A stretch of DNA of 64,000 nt from Bradyrhizobium sp. AZCC 1610 (lineage in GTDB: Bacteria; Pseudomonadota; Alphaproteobacteria; Rhizobiales; Xanthobacteraceae). The position numbers and the translations under genes were made by a program. Shown here in pieces: positions 25,163 to 33,487 of this stretch (position 1 is the stretch's first letter; every line of letters starts with the position of its first letter). The DNA is taken from positions 6,233,001 to 6,297,000 of the forward strand of contig NZ_JAZHRR010000001.1 of assembly GCF_036924515.1 (NCBI RefSeq), written 5' to 3'. Under the pieces are notes generated by a model that did not search any database, was not told the origin of the DNA, and saw nothing but the letters and a program-made list of their open reading frames with translations.

Positions 25163-25393
25163 ATGGAACCGGCAGCAGCTAAACTTATCGGCGCGGGCAT
25201 CGCATGCATCGGCATGGGCGGCGCGGGCGTCGGCGTGGGCATCATCTTCGGCAACTACCTCGCCGCGGCCGTGCGCAATCCTTCGGCAGCCCAGGGCCAG
25301 TTCGGCAACCTGATCTTCGGCTTCGCCGTGACCGAAGCGCTCGGCATCTTCTCGCTGCTGATCGCGCTGCTGCTGCTGTTCGTTCCGCTCTGA
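25163..25393 (+). CDS. atpE: ATP synthase F0 subunit c
   Basis: A 76-residue hairpin of two membrane helices joined by the polar loop RNPSAAQGQ. The proton-carrying glutamate is E58 in [13 protein letters not shown]. The first helix is glycine-rich ([16 protein letters not shown]), as needed for ring packing. AAGGAGCT before the ATG is a strong ribosome site, fitting the need for many copies per complex. Confidence 0.97.
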   Translation: MEPAAAKLIGAGIACIGMGGAGVGVGIIFGNYLAAAVRNPSAAQGQFGNLIFGFAVTEALGIFSLLIALLLLFVPL

Positions 25394-25452
25394 GCTGCAC
25401 CCTATCGCGCCGCCCGGTCCGGGCGGCGCGCTGACAGCAACAGGAGAACTCC

Positions 25453-26001
25453 GTGGCTGAAAAGAGTCATGGTACCGGCGCCCACACCGGAGCAGATGGC
25501 GGACACGGCGGAGGATTTCCTCCGTTCGAGTCGAGCACGTTTGCTTCGCAGCTGGTATCGCTCGTCATAGCATTCGTCGCGCTCTATGTGATCGTGTCCC
25601 GCTTTGCGCTGCCGCGCGTCGAAAGCGTGATCGACGCACGTCAGAACGCGATCGAGGGCGATCTGGCGCAAGCACAGAAGCTGAAGGATGAGTCCGACGC
25701 TGCGCTGAAGGCGTATGAGACGGAACTCGCTTCGGCGCGTTCCCGCGCGCAGGCCATCGGCAACGAGACCCGCGAGAAGCTGAACGCGGCCTCGGAAGCC
25801 GAGCGCAAGAAGCTGGAAGACCAGCTGACCGCCAGGCTTGCCGCCGCCGAGAAGCAGATCGCGGCGACCCGCGAGACCGCGATGAAAAATGTCCGCGGCA
25901 TCGCCGCGGATGCAGCCGGCGCGATCGTGCAGCGGCTCACCGGCGTGCTGCCCGACGGGAAAACCATCAACCGCGCCGTCGATGCTACGTTGAAGGGATA
26001 G
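25453..26001 (+). CDS. atpG: ATP synthase F0 subunit b'
   Basis: A 182-residue stator stalk protein. It has a Gly/His-rich N-terminal leader (about 1-30), one membrane helix ([25 protein letters not shown]) and a long charged coiled coil. Phototrophs and many alphaproteobacteria carry two divergent b subunits, b' and b, that pair in the peripheral stalk. The start is GTG at 25453 after ACAGGAGAACTCC. The next gene follows 4 bases after the stop. Confidence 0.92.
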   Translation: MAEKSHGTGAHTGADGGHGGGFPPFESSTFASQLVSLVIAFVALYVIVSRFALPRVESVIDARQNAIEGDLAQAQKLKDESDAALKAYETELASARSRAQAIGNETREKLNAASEAERKKLEDQLTARLAAAEKQIAATRETAMKNVRGIAADAAGAIVQRLTGVLPDGKTINRAVDATLKG

Positions 26002-26005
26002 ACCG

Positions 26006-26491
26006 ATGTTCACCCAACCGGAAACCTGGGTCGCGATCGCCTTCGTCATCCTGATGGTGCTGTTTGCCTATCTCGGCATCCACAAGACGGTACTGACGGC
26101 ACTCGATCATCGCGCCCAGCGCATCAAGGCCGAACTTGACGACGCCCGCCGTCTCAAGGAGGAGGCCGCCAAGCTGCTCGGCGAGTACCAGACCCGCCGC
26201 GCCAGCGCGGAGCGCGAAGCCGAGGAGATCATCGGCAACGCCAAGGCCGAAGCCGAGCGCATCGCGACCGAGGCCAAGGCCAAGATGGAAGACTTCGTCG
26301 CCCGCCGCACCAAGACCGCCGAGGGCAAAATTGCGCTTGCCGAGGCCCAGGCACTGGCCGACGTCCGTGCCGCCGCCGCCAACGCCGCGGTCGAAGCCGC
26401 CTCGACCATCCTGTCGCAGTCGGTCAAGGGCTCGGTCGCCGACGACCTGCTCGCCAAGGGCATTGCCGAGGTTCGCGCCAAGCTGAACTGA
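26006..26491 (+). CDS. atpF: ATP synthase F0 subunit b
   Basis: A 161-residue stalk protein with an N-terminal membrane helix ([19 protein letters not shown]) followed by an Ala/Glu/Lys-rich coiled coil to the C-terminus ([26 protein letters not shown]). It partners the b' subunit encoded 4 bases upstream. It is the last gene of the F0 operon and is followed by a strong terminator. Confidence 0.95.
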   Translation: MFTQPETWVAIAFVILMVLFAYLGIHKTVLTALDHRAQRIKAELDDARRLKEEAAKLLGEYQTRRASAEREAEEIIGNAKAEAERIATEAKAKMEDFVARRTKTAEGKIALAEAQALADVRAAAANAAVEAASTILSQSVKGSVADDLLAKGIAEVRAKLN

Positions 26492-26512
26492 GCGCCTTCG
26501 ACCCACCAATCA

Positions 26513-26547
26513 AAGCCGGCGCGAGACGATCGCGCCGGCTTTTTTAT
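26513..26547 (+). terminator. Rho-independent terminator of the F0 operon
   Basis: Stem AAGCCGGCGCGA/TCGCGCCGGCTT around GACGA, followed by TTTTTATT. The T-run overlaps the stop codon of the convergent gene at 26544. Confidence 0.92.
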
Positions 26548-27182
26548 TGCCTCTTCTTTTTCGGCGCCGGGCGTTCGGGCTTCAGGGCCTGCGGGTCGAA
26601 GCCGATATAAAAGATGTAGCTGTCACCGACGGCGCCAGGAGGCGCCGGATAGGCGAGATCTTCGGCCACCAGCGTAAACGGCTCGCTGCCGCCTTCCGTC
26701 ATGGTGACGGTGGTCTGGTAGGCCTTGGTGGCGATGGTCTTCTCAGACACGCCGCCCTGCACCACCGCGACGCGAATCGGAACCTGAACCGACGCCGGGG
26801 CGCCGGCGGGGCCGGCAATGACGCGGCCCTGAATGCCGACCCGCGCGGTGATCACCCCGCCATTGACGCTGCATTCGCGGGCCATCTTGGTAATCGTTGC
26901 CTGAAAGCGCAGGTCGTTGCCGACGGGTTGCTTGCCGGGCGGGGCCACCGCATAGGTCGCCGCGCCGGCCCGAACCGTGACCGGCGGGCAGCTCAAGTCG
27001 CCGGTGTCCTGGGCTTCCGGCGCCCCGGGAGCAGCCCCGGCCGGCTCGTCCGACTTGCCGCCGAACAGGCTCTTGAAACGATCGGTGATCGATTGCGCCG
27101 ATGCCGGCGCCACCATCAGGCAGGCCAGCCCGCCCGCAACCGCCACAGCCGCCATCACCTTGGCCAAACGATTGTCACCCAT
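26544..27182 (-). CDS. Exported hypothetical protein
   Basis: A 212-residue protein with a clear signal peptide: basic start MGDNRLAKVM, hydrophobic AAVAVAGGLACLMVAP and a cleavage site after ASA (about residue 29). The mature part has a linker (FKSLFGGKSDEPAGAAPGAPEAQD) and then a beta-rich domain with two cysteines (LSCPPVTVRAGAATYAV and ARECSVNGGVITARVGIQGRVIAGP). It closes with a basic KKKRQ tail. Similar proteins are widespread in Bradyrhizobium but have no assigned function. Probably periplasmic. It is convergent with atpF. Confidence 0.75.
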   Translation of the reverse strand: MGDNRLAKVMAAVAVAGGLACLMVAPASAQSITDRFKSLFGGKSDEPAGAAPGAPEAQDTGDLSCPPVTVRAGAATYAVAPPGKQPVGNDLRFQATITKMARECSVNGGVITARVGIQGRVIAGPAGAPASVQVPIRVAVVQGGVSEKTIATKAYQTTVTMTEGGSEPFTLVAEDLAYPAPPGAVGDSYIFYIGFDPQALKPERPAPKKKRQ

Positions 27183-27286
27183 GCGACGTCCCTGATCCCA
27201 TCATCTCACGTCATTGTTCCCGGCGGCCTTATAGCAGTCCAATGGCGGCGAACCCAAGGCACCCAGAAGGCTTGGAAATCAACGGG

Positions 27287-27874
27287 TCAGCCGCGGAAAT
27301 CCTCATGCAGCAGGCCGAACAGCAAATGGTCCTGCCAGACGCCGTTGATGCAGAGATAGCGCCGCGCCAGTCCCTCGCGGGTGAAGCCGCATTTCTCCAG
27401 CACCCGGATCGACGGTGCATTGGAGGGAATGCAGGCGGCCTCGATGCGGTGCAGGTTGAGCTCGCCGAACAGCGTCGGCAGCAGCACCCGGAGCGCCGCG
27501 GTCATGTAGCCGCGATGGGCATGGGGCTCGCCGACCCAATAACCGATGGTGCCGGCCTGCACGATGCCGCGGCGGACATTGGCGAGCGTGATACCGCCGA
27601 TCATGGCGCCATCAGACTCGCGGAAGATGATGAACGGATAGGAGCGGTCGGCGGCGATATCTTCGGCGTAGCGGCGCAGCCGGCGGCGAAAGCCGGCGCG
27701 GGTCAGATCGTCCGACGGCCAGATCGGTTCCCACGGCGTGAGGTAGGCCCGGCTCTGTTCGCGCAACTGCGCCCATTGCAGGAAATCCGACATTTGCGGC
27801 GCGCGCAGCAGGAGGCCGTGGCCGCGCGGCACGAGCGCGGCCGGTCCGCTGGTTGGCAAACGAAACAGGGCCAT
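27287..27874 (-). CDS. GNAT-family N-acetyltransferase, RimJ/RimL-like
   Basis: A 195-residue acetyltransferase with the RimJ/RimL layout. The acetyl-CoA-binding block is GTIGYWVGEPHAHRGYMTAALRVLLP, followed by LHRIEAACIPSNAPSIRVLEKCGFTREGLARRYLCINGVWQDHLLF. The N-terminus has LVPRGHGLLLRAPQMSDF. These enzymes acetylate N-terminal amines of ribosomal or other proteins. The gene lies 98 bases after the M16 peptidase on the same strand and may be the last gene of the thrC transcript. Confidence 0.9.
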   Translation of the reverse strand: MALFRLPTSGPAALVPRGHGLLLRAPQMSDFLQWAQLREQSRAYLTPWEPIWPSDDLTRAGFRRRLRRYAEDIAADRSYPFIIFRESDGAMIGGITLANVRRGIVQAGTIGYWVGEPHAHRGYMTAALRVLLPTLFGELNLHRIEAACIPSNAPSIRVLEKCGFTREGLARRYLCINGVWQDHLLFGLLHEDFRG

Positions 27875-27972
27875 GCCCTTTACTCCCCGCCCTCTAACTA
27901 TCGGAGCATGATCCTTACGGAAAACCGGAGCCGCTTTGCGCTAACGCTGCCCTCCGGGTCCGGGATCATGCT

Positions 27973-29262
27973 CTAATGTAGCAGCGTCTTCGCCTTCGAC
28001 CTGGTCAATCCTTCCGCAAAAGACACCGCCGTGTCCAGACCCCTGCCGCTGCCAAGCGCCACGACGGCCGGCCGGCTGCGGGTCAGCAGCGCGTGCGCGG
28101 CGTTGCGGGTCGATTCGACGCTGACCGCGTCGATCCGCGCGACCAGCTCTTCCACCGTCTGCGGCCGTCCATAGGCCAGCATATGCCGCGCCAGCTGTTC
28201 GGCCCGCGAGGAGCAGCTTTCCAGCGCCATCAGCAGCCCCGCCTTCATTTGCGCCTTGGCGCGGGCGATCTCGGCTTCGGTCAGGGTTTCGACGGCATCG
28301 TTGATGACGTCGACGATCACTTCCATCATCTCCGGCGCGTCACCGGGATCGGTACCGGTATAGAGGCCGAAAAAGCCGGTATCGGAATAGGGCGCGTGGA
28401 AGGTGTAGATCGAGTAGCAAAGGCCGCGCTTCTCGCGCACTTCCTGGAACAGCCGCGACGACATTCCGCCACCCAGCGTGTTGGTGAAGACCTGCAGCGA
28501 AAACAGCGATAGATCCGTCTGCGGCACCCCTTCGAGCGCCAGCGTCAGATGCGCCTGTTCGAGGTCGCGATGCACCACCCGCGAGCCGCCCTTGCCGAAC
28601 ATCGCAGGCACCGGCTTCGGCGCGGACGTGGCGTCGAAGGTGGCAAATTTTTGCGCCGCTTCTTCCACCACACGCTTGTGGTCGACCGCGCCTGCGGCCG
28701 CGACCACCATGTCGGGCCCGCGGTAGTGCGTCGAGAGATAGCCGCGCAGCATGTCGCGATCAAAATTCTTCAGGGTTTTCGCGGTGCCCAGGAGCGAACG
28801 GCCCATCGGCTGGTCCGGAAAACAGAGTTCGTTGAGGTGCTCGAACACGACATCGTCGGGCGTATCCTGCGCCGCGCCGATTTCCTGCACGATGACGCTC
28901 TTCTCGCGCTCCAGCTCGTCCGGCACGAAGGACGGATTGGCCAGAATGTCGGAGAGCACGTCGAGCGCCAGCGGCACGTCGGCCTTCATCACCCGCGCAT
29001 AATAGGCCGTCGTCTCGGTGGAGGTTCCGGCATTGAGATCGCCGCCGACCGCCTCGATTTCCTCGACGATCTCGCGCGAGGAGCGCCGCGTCGTGCCCTT
29101 GAAGGCCATGTGTTCCAGAAGATGCGAGATGCCGTGCTCGTTCGGCTTCTCGTCACGGCCGCCGACGCCGGCCCAGACACCGAGCGCTGCGGTTTCCAGA
29201 TGCGGCATGGTGTCGGTGACGACGGTCAGGCCGGATGGCAGCTTGGTTACGTCAACGCTCAT
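27973..29262 (-). CDS. M16-family zinc peptidase (mitochondrial-processing-peptidase-like)
   Basis: A 429-residue peptidase with the inverted zinc motif H47-L-L-E50-H51 in GISHLLEHMAFKGT and the distal glutamate region about 75 residues on (EIGAAQDTPDDVVFEHLNEL). The C-terminal half has the non-catalytic M16 domain with GGGMSSRLFQEVREKRGLCYSIYTF. It is cytoplasmic by sequence and resembles the alphaproteobacterial relatives of the mitochondrial processing peptidase. The start overlaps the thrC stop by 4 bases (ATGA), so both are translated together. This thrC-M16 pairing is common in the group. Confidence 0.93.
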   Translation of the reverse strand: MSVDVTKLPSGLTVVTDTMPHLETAALGVWAGVGGRDEKPNEHGISHLLEHMAFKGTTRRSSREIVEEIEAVGGDLNAGTSTETTAYYARVMKADVPLALDVLSDILANPSFVPDELEREKSVIVQEIGAAQDTPDDVVFEHLNELCFPDQPMGRSLLGTAKTLKNFDRDMLRGYLSTHYRGPDMVVAAAGAVDHKRVVEEAAQKFATFDATSAPKPVPAMFGKGGSRVVHRDLEQAHLTLALEGVPQTDLSLFSLQVFTNTLGGGMSSRLFQEVREKRGLCYSIYTFHAPYSDTGFFGLYTGTDPGDAPEMMEVIVDVINDAVETLTEAEIARAKAQMKAGLLMALESCSSRAEQLARHMLAYGRPQTVEELVARIDAVSVESTRNAAHALLTRSRPAVVALGSGRGLDTAVSFAEGLTRSKAKTLLH

Positions 29263-30677
29263 CCGGCAACTCCCTGCTTCGCGGCACGGCTCACCGAGCG
29301 CACGAATCGCTCCACTTCGGCTGAATCATTTTTCATCACCGTGATGTGTTCCGATTTGGTCATGAGGCCCTCGAGCCAGGCCGGCAGTTGCGGCCGCACG
29401 CCGCAGGCGGCTTCCACCGCATCGGGAAACTTGGCCGGATGCGCGGTCGACAGCACGATGTTGGGGATCTTCGAATCCGAGGTGTCGCGATCCGCCACCG
29501 CCAGCGCCACCGCGGTATGGGGATCGACGAGGTCGCCGGCCTCGCGCCAGGCGGCCCGGATCGCAGCCGACGTCTCGGTCTCATCGGCACGGCCGGCATC
29601 GAACTCCTCGCGGATCGCGGCGAGCATGGCATCCGGCAGCACGAAACGTCCGGACTGTTTTAGCGAGGCCATCAGCCGGCGGACGCTGTCGGCGTCGCGG
29701 CGGCTTGCCTCGAACAGCAGCCGCTCGAAATTCGAGGAGATCTGGATGTCCATCGAGGGCGAAGCGGAGGCGTGAACCTCGCGGACCTCATAGATGCCGG
29801 TTTTAAGCGTGCGCGGCAGGATGTCGTTGACGTTGGAGGCGATCCGCAGCCAGCGCACCGGCAGCCCCATCTTCTTGGCGACATAGCCCGCGAAGATGTC
29901 GCCGAAATTCCCCGTCGGCACGGTGAAATCCACCGTGCGCGCGGGCGCGCCGAGCGCGACAGCCGAGGTGAAATAATACACCACCTGCGCCACGATCCGC
30001 GCCCAGTTGATCGAGTTGACGCCGGACAGCGAGACCGCATCGCGAAAGCCGTGATGGTTGAACATCGCCTTCAGGATCGCCTGGCAATCGTCGAATGTGC
30101 CTTCGATCGCGAGCGCATGCACATTGGCCGCGCCGGTCGTCGTCATCATCCGCCGCTGCACGTCGGAGATCCGCCCGTTCGGGAACAGTACGACCAGATC
30201 GACATTGTCGAGACCCGCAAACGCATCGACCGCGGCGCCGCCGGTATCGCCCGACGTCGCGACCACGATGGTGGTACGTTGATTGCGCTTGGCCAGAACG
30301 TGATCCATCAGCCGCGAGATCAACTGCATCGCGACGTCCTTGAACGCCAGCGTCGGACCGTGGAACAGCTCCAGCAGGAATTGATTGGGACCGACCTGGT
30401 TGAGCGGCACCACAGCCGGATGACGGAACGTGGCGTAGGCTTCGTTCGCCATGCGGCCGAGATCGGCGTCGGAGATTTCGCCCGCGGTAAACGGCCTGAT
30501 CACGTCGACCGCGACTTCCCAATAGGGCCGGCCGAAGAATCCGGCGATGGTCTCATGCGAAAGCTGCGGCCAGACCTCAGGCACGTAGAGGCCGCCGTCG
30601 CGGGCAAGCCCGGTCAGCATCACATCGCAGAAACCCAGGACGGGGGCCTCCCCCCGCGTCGAAATATAGCGCGTCAA
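29259..30677 (-). CDS. thrC: Threonine synthase
   Basis: A 472-residue PLP enzyme that converts O-phosphohomoserine to threonine. K122 in HGPTLAFKDVAMQL is the cofactor lysine. The phosphate-binding loop is seen in VVATSGDTGGAAVDAF. VPTGNFGDIFAGYVAKKMGLPV and the N-terminal YISTRGEAPVLGFCDVMLTGLARDGGLYVPE are typical of the long threonine synthase class. A TTG at 30677 is preceded by GGAGGG at a good distance and gives the usual N-terminus; an in-frame ATG at 30704 would add nine unusual residues. Its stop overlaps the M16 peptidase start. Confidence 0.95.
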   Translation of the reverse strand: MTRYISTRGEAPVLGFCDVMLTGLARDGGLYVPEVWPQLSHETIAGFFGRPYWEVAVDVIRPFTAGEISDADLGRMANEAYATFRHPAVVPLNQVGPNQFLLELFHGPTLAFKDVAMQLISRLMDHVLAKRNQRTTIVVATSGDTGGAAVDAFAGLDNVDLVVLFPNGRISDVQRRMMTTTGAANVHALAIEGTFDDCQAILKAMFNHHGFRDAVSLSGVNSINWARIVAQVVYYFTSAVALGAPARTVDFTVPTGNFGDIFAGYVAKKMGLPVRWLRIASNVNDILPRTLKTGIYEVREVHASASPSMDIQISSNFERLLFEASRRDADSVRRLMASLKQSGRFVLPDAMLAAIREEFDAGRADETETSAAIRAAWREAGDLVDPHTAVALAVADRDTSDSKIPNIVLSTAHPAKFPDAVEAACGVRPQLPAWLEGLMTKSEHITVMKNDSAEVERFVRSVSRAAKQGVAG

Positions 30678-30861
30678 ACTACCCTCCAAAGGCGCAAGCC
30701 TCATGCCAAGCCTTTGCTATTGATCATGAATTAGGTTTCGCCAAGTCCGAGGCGAGCGGGCACCATAAAGCGTTTTGCGGCGAAGGGGAAATGGCATGAG
30801 GGTGAAAAAGCGAGGAATGGCGGGGCGGCCACCCCGCCCCGCCGGAGCCCGGCTGTTTCCC

Positions 30862-30943
30862 CGTCATTGCGAGCGCAGTGAAGCAATCCGTCTTTCCGTG
30901 CGTGAGGGTGACAATGGTTTGCTTCGCTTCGCTCGCAATGACG
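30862..30943. repeat. Intergenic palindrome (CGTCATTGCGAGCG type)
   Basis: Outer arms CGTCATTGCGAGCG and CGCTCGCAATGACG with inner imperfect arms (GAAGCAATCC, GGTTTGCTTC). It lies in the 363-base gap between thrC and the IS110 element. Apart from this palindrome and the next one, I see no gene in that gap. Confidence 0.8.
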
Positions 30944-30967
30944 TGGAGATAGCGACGAACACACGAT

Positions 30968-31042
30968 CGTCGTCCCCCGCGTAGGCGGGGGATCCAGTAC
31001 GCCGCGGCCTATCGGTTCGATCATTGACGTCTCTGGAATACT
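30968..31042. repeat. Left part of an intergenic palindrome split by the IS110 element
   Basis: CCCCCGCGTAGGCGGGGG forms a tight hairpin, followed by GATCCAGTACGCCGCGG and then GACGTCTCTGGAATACT. The other end of the same unit, GGGTCGCCCGCCTTCGCGGG then CGATGACA, lies at 32759-32786 on the far side of the IS element. Confidence 0.75.
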
Positions 31043-31155
31043 TGTATGGGGGTGATCAAGAGTGAGCGTTGTCAGATCATTGCTATCGTCTCCTTGTTCG
31101 ACGAAGACCGACATCTCCTCGTCCCGACCCCGAGACGACTAGCCGCCTGGGCGGA

Positions 31156-31212
31156 ACGACGGTCAAGGGTGGCCGCAGGCCATCGCGGAGCGACGCAGCC
31201 CTTGACGGTCGT
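31156..31212. other. Stem-loop in the noncoding end of the IS110 element
   Basis: Inverted arms ACGACGGTCAAGGG and CCCTTGACGGTCGT match at 13 of 14 positions, with a 29-base loop that itself holds GGCCGCAGGCC. It sits in the 473-base region downstream of the transposase stop, where some IS110-family (IS1111-like) elements encode their guide (bridge) RNA. A functional RNA is inferred only from location and folding. Confidence 0.35.
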
Positions 31213-31513
31213 GAGCCCGGCGGCAGGCTTGAGGGCGGGACGAGGTTTGGCGTTAGCGGCATAGGGACGATTTCCGAGGCGAGCCCACCGTGGACGCGAT
31301 ACCGCGTCGCAGACTTGTATTCGGTTGATCGATCGGGACCAGAACCATGATGCATGCATGCGCATCGGGGGGCGAAGCTCCGGGGCGGCGGGTCCATTCT
31401 GGGTCGCGGCGCAAAGGCCATGTATTCCGGCGGATCACCGCCACCTCGGATGTCGTCGGCAGACTGCCGGCTGCTGAACCGTCAATCGTGTTGGAGTTGC
31501 GGAAGCTGCATGG

Positions 31514-32686
31514 TCAGGTGCCGGCCGGGCGCAGCCTGAGCCCCTCAGTTATCTCGCCGGTGGTTGCCAGCCGCCACAGCGCGATGAGCAGCTTGCGCGC
31601 CAGCGCCACGATCATGGTTTTGCGCGTGGCGCTGCGGCCATCTGCGGTGCGCTCGCGGAACCAGCGGACGAGCCGGCTATCCTTCTGGAAGATCAGAAAG
31701 CGCCAGGCCAGTTGGATCATGCCGCGGCGGACCCGACCATTGCCGGCGCGGGCCAGTCCCTTCTCGCGCCGGCGCTTGCCGCTCTCGTCCGGCGCGCCGG
31801 TCAGTCCGGCATAGCGCGCAACAGCTTTGCGATCGCGCAGCTTGCGCGCCAGCGCCTCATTTACCAGCATGTCGGCGGTCGCAATGCCGACGCCAAAAAC
31901 CCTTGCGATCAGACGAACCATCGCGTGAGGCCTTGTCGTTGCGGCCGGCGCGAGCGCGAGCCGGCGCAACCGTTCACTTTCGATGATGTGGATCTGGTCG
32001 TGCACCAGGCGCAGCCGCTCCAGATCGCGGCGCAATTCGGCGTGGGCATTTTCCGGTAACGGTGTTCCTTCCGCGGTGTGCAGTGTCTCCAGCTTCTGCG
32101 CCGCCTTGCGCAGCCTCGGATTGAACCCGCCGATGCCGAACAGGGCGAGGACAGCCTTGATCCGGTTGACGATCCGTGTTTGCTCGCCCACGAGGCTCTC
32201 CCGCTCACGACTCGGCCGCCGCGCATCTTCTTCCGCCATGGTCGGGATCGCGACCATGCTGCAATGGCGCTTCTCGCCACGCAGCCAGCCGAGAAACGAG
32301 CGCATCAGCAGTTCCGTATCGATCCGATCGGTCTTGGCCCGGCGGTGCTCGCGGGACACTGCGATGCTTGCGGCATGGATGACGTAGGCCTCGATGGCGC
32401 GCGCCTGCAGCCAGCGCGCCAGCCAGAATCCGTCTCGCCCGGCCTCATAGGCGCAGACGATCCGCCTGACCGTCCGCCCGGCCTTGCGCGCTTCATCCTG
32501 CCAGCGCTGCAACAGCTTCAGCAGAGCGTCCGCATTTGCACCAAGCTTCTTCAGGGGCTGGCGCTCGACCCCCGGGATCACAGCCGCAACAAGCCACTTC
32601 GACTGGCTCATCTCGATCACTGCGACCAACGTGCTATCCTGTTCGAAGGCGGTGAGGGACCTGCTGGCGTCAAACGATTGCGACAT
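31514..32686 (-). CDS. IS110-family transposase (DEDD recombinase)
   Basis: A 390-residue recombinase. The N-terminal RuvC-like domain has VAVIEMSQSKWLVAAVIPG, IVCAYEAGRDGFWLARWL and AKTDRIDTELL, giving the acidic tetrad (first position Glu rather than the common Asp). A helical linker follows (residues about 140-250). The C-terminal Tnp domain carries RVFGVGIATADML, AVARYAGLTGAPDESGKRRREKGLARAGNGRVRRGMIQLAW, with a serine in DESG as candidate nucleophile. The ATG at 32686 has GGAG six bases before and is preferred over in-frame ATGs at 32698 and 32728. The frame is complete, so the element may still be mobile. Confidence 0.93.
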   Translation of the reverse strand: MSQSFDASRSLTAFEQDSTLVAVIEMSQSKWLVAAVIPGVERQPLKKLGANADALLKLLQRWQDEARKAGRTVRRIVCAYEAGRDGFWLARWLQARAIEAYVIHAASIAVSREHRRAKTDRIDTELLMRSFLGWLRGEKRHCSMVAIPTMAEEDARRPSRERESLVGEQTRIVNRIKAVLALFGIGGFNPRLRKAAQKLETLHTAEGTPLPENAHAELRRDLERLRLVHDQIHIIESERLRRLALAPAATTRPHAMVRLIARVFGVGIATADMLVNEALARKLRDRKAVARYAGLTGAPDESGKRRREKGLARAGNGRVRRGMIQLAWRFLIFQKDSRLVRWFRERTADGRSATRKTMIVALARKLLIALWRLATTGEITEGLRLRPAGT

Positions 32687-32756
32687 GGGGTGCTCCATTG
32701 CGTGATCACGGCGCTCGAGGGTATCCACACCCTCGCCGCCGCTCCCCCCATAGCAT

Positions 32757-32786
32757 CTGGGTCGCCCGCCTTCGCGGGCGATGACA
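32757..32786. repeat. Right part of the palindrome split by the IS110 element
   Basis: CTGGGTCGCCCGCC followed by TTCGCGGGCGATGACA. It contains its own hairpin CGCCCGC/GCGGGCG and completes the unit that begins at 30968. Confidence 0.75.
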
Positions 32787-32796
32787 GTTGTGTGTG

Positions 32797-33003
32797 CTAA
32801 CCGAGCTCGATCTCGTCGTCGATCTCATGCGTCAGGCTGACGCCGCCAACCGTCAGCACCATCTTCGCCGGCAGCTTCTCATGGCCCTTGAGCTTGCCGG
32901 CCTCGATGGCGTCGCGCACTGCCTTTTCGACTTCACGCTGCGAGGTGATGCCGACTTTCTTCAGAAACTTGCGCAGGCTGGCATTGAAGACGTCTTCGTT
33001 CAT
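32797..33003 (-). CDS. DUF6494-like small protein
   Basis: A 68-residue soluble protein, MNEDVFNASLRKFLKKVGITSQREVEKAVRDAIEAGK, then a short strand-rich end VLTVGGVSLTHEIDDEIELG. It resembles a small conserved family (DUF6494) found in many proteobacteria, with a helical N-terminal half. No function known. It starts 13 bases after the stop of the small lipoprotein gene upstream, on the same strand, so the two are probably co-transcribed. The IS110 element lies immediately downstream. Confidence 0.75.
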   Translation of the reverse strand: MNEDVFNASLRKFLKKVGITSQREVEKAVRDAIEAGKLKGHEKLPAKMVLTVGGVSLTHEIDDEIELG

Positions 33004-33016
33004 GAGGGCCTCCTGA

Positions 33017-33286
33017 TCACGGCCTGGTCGGATTGTTCAGCATCTGCTCGGCGAGATTGCGTTGGGAACGGTCGGCGCGGGCGTTGGCATTGCCGCGCTG
33101 CACGTCGCGGTTCTTGCGGCAATTGACATAATCGTTTGACCCCGCGGCGACATTGTTGGCGCGGCAGAATGCGTCGTCGTCGGCGCTGGTGTCGACCATG
33201 GTCGGCTGGCCGCGTTCGAGACAACCGGTCAGCAACGGGGCTGCCAGCAGGAGCGCGATGAAGTGCTTTGCGGGTCCAAGTTTCAT
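33017..33286 (-). CDS. Small predicted lipoprotein
   Basis: An 89-residue exported protein. The N-terminal MKLGPAKHFIALLLAAPLLTGC contains a lipobox ending in LTGC, giving a lipid-modified cysteine at residue 22. The mature part has two further cysteines (DAFCRANNVAAGSNDYVNCRKNRD), which could form a disulphide, then an Asn/Arg-rich tail. The frame is open upstream, but the ATG at 33286 has AAGG seven bases before and gives a proper signal peptide. Function unknown. Confidence 0.78.
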   Translation of the reverse strand: MKLGPAKHFIALLLAAPLLTGCLERGQPTMVDTSADDDAFCRANNVAAGSNDYVNCRKNRDVQRGNANARADRSQRNLAEQMLNNPTRP

Positions 33287-33309
33287 TGGAGGCCTTCCGT
33301 TTTTCATCT

Positions 33310-33414
33310 CGTCATTGCCGGGCGCCTGTCCCCGACCTGATCGGGGATGCCCCCGCAATCCATCGAAAAGATGGCAGCCTGCTTTGAAGCCGATGGATGC
33401 CCGGGTCAAGCCCG
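33310..33414. repeat. Intergenic palindrome (CGTCATTGCCGGGC type)
   Basis: Begins CGTCATTGCCGGGCG, contains CCCGACCTGATCGGGG and ends GATGGATGCCCGGGTCAAGC. The end half is shared with the unit at 50193-50286. Confidence 0.75.
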
Positions 33415-33487
33415 CTTCTGCCCGGTTTAATGTTTGTAGACGAGGCGCATGACGTTGATTTCTCTGTGTTCCACTTTTTGTTGCCCG

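Larger units (their letters stand above)
31041..32756 (-). mobile_element. IS110-family insertion sequence (about 1.7 kb)
   Basis: The element is bounded by joining the two halves of a broken palindrome. The left flank ends GGAATA-CT (31035-31042) and the right flank begins CT-GGGTCGCCCG (32757 on), so the rebuilt target is GGAATACTGGGTCGCCC with one CT core. This is how IS110 elements insert: no terminal inverted repeats, no long target duplication, a shared dinucleotide. The transposase gene runs on the minus strand. About 70 bases precede it and about 470 bases of noncoding DNA follow it inside the element. Boundaries are inferred and could be shifted by the two core bases. Confidence 0.78.

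Noticed and set aside
31347..31814. Open frame in the noncoding end of the IS110 element
   Set aside because: It runs into the transposase gene in antisense, has no start signal, and the region is better explained as the element's structured end.
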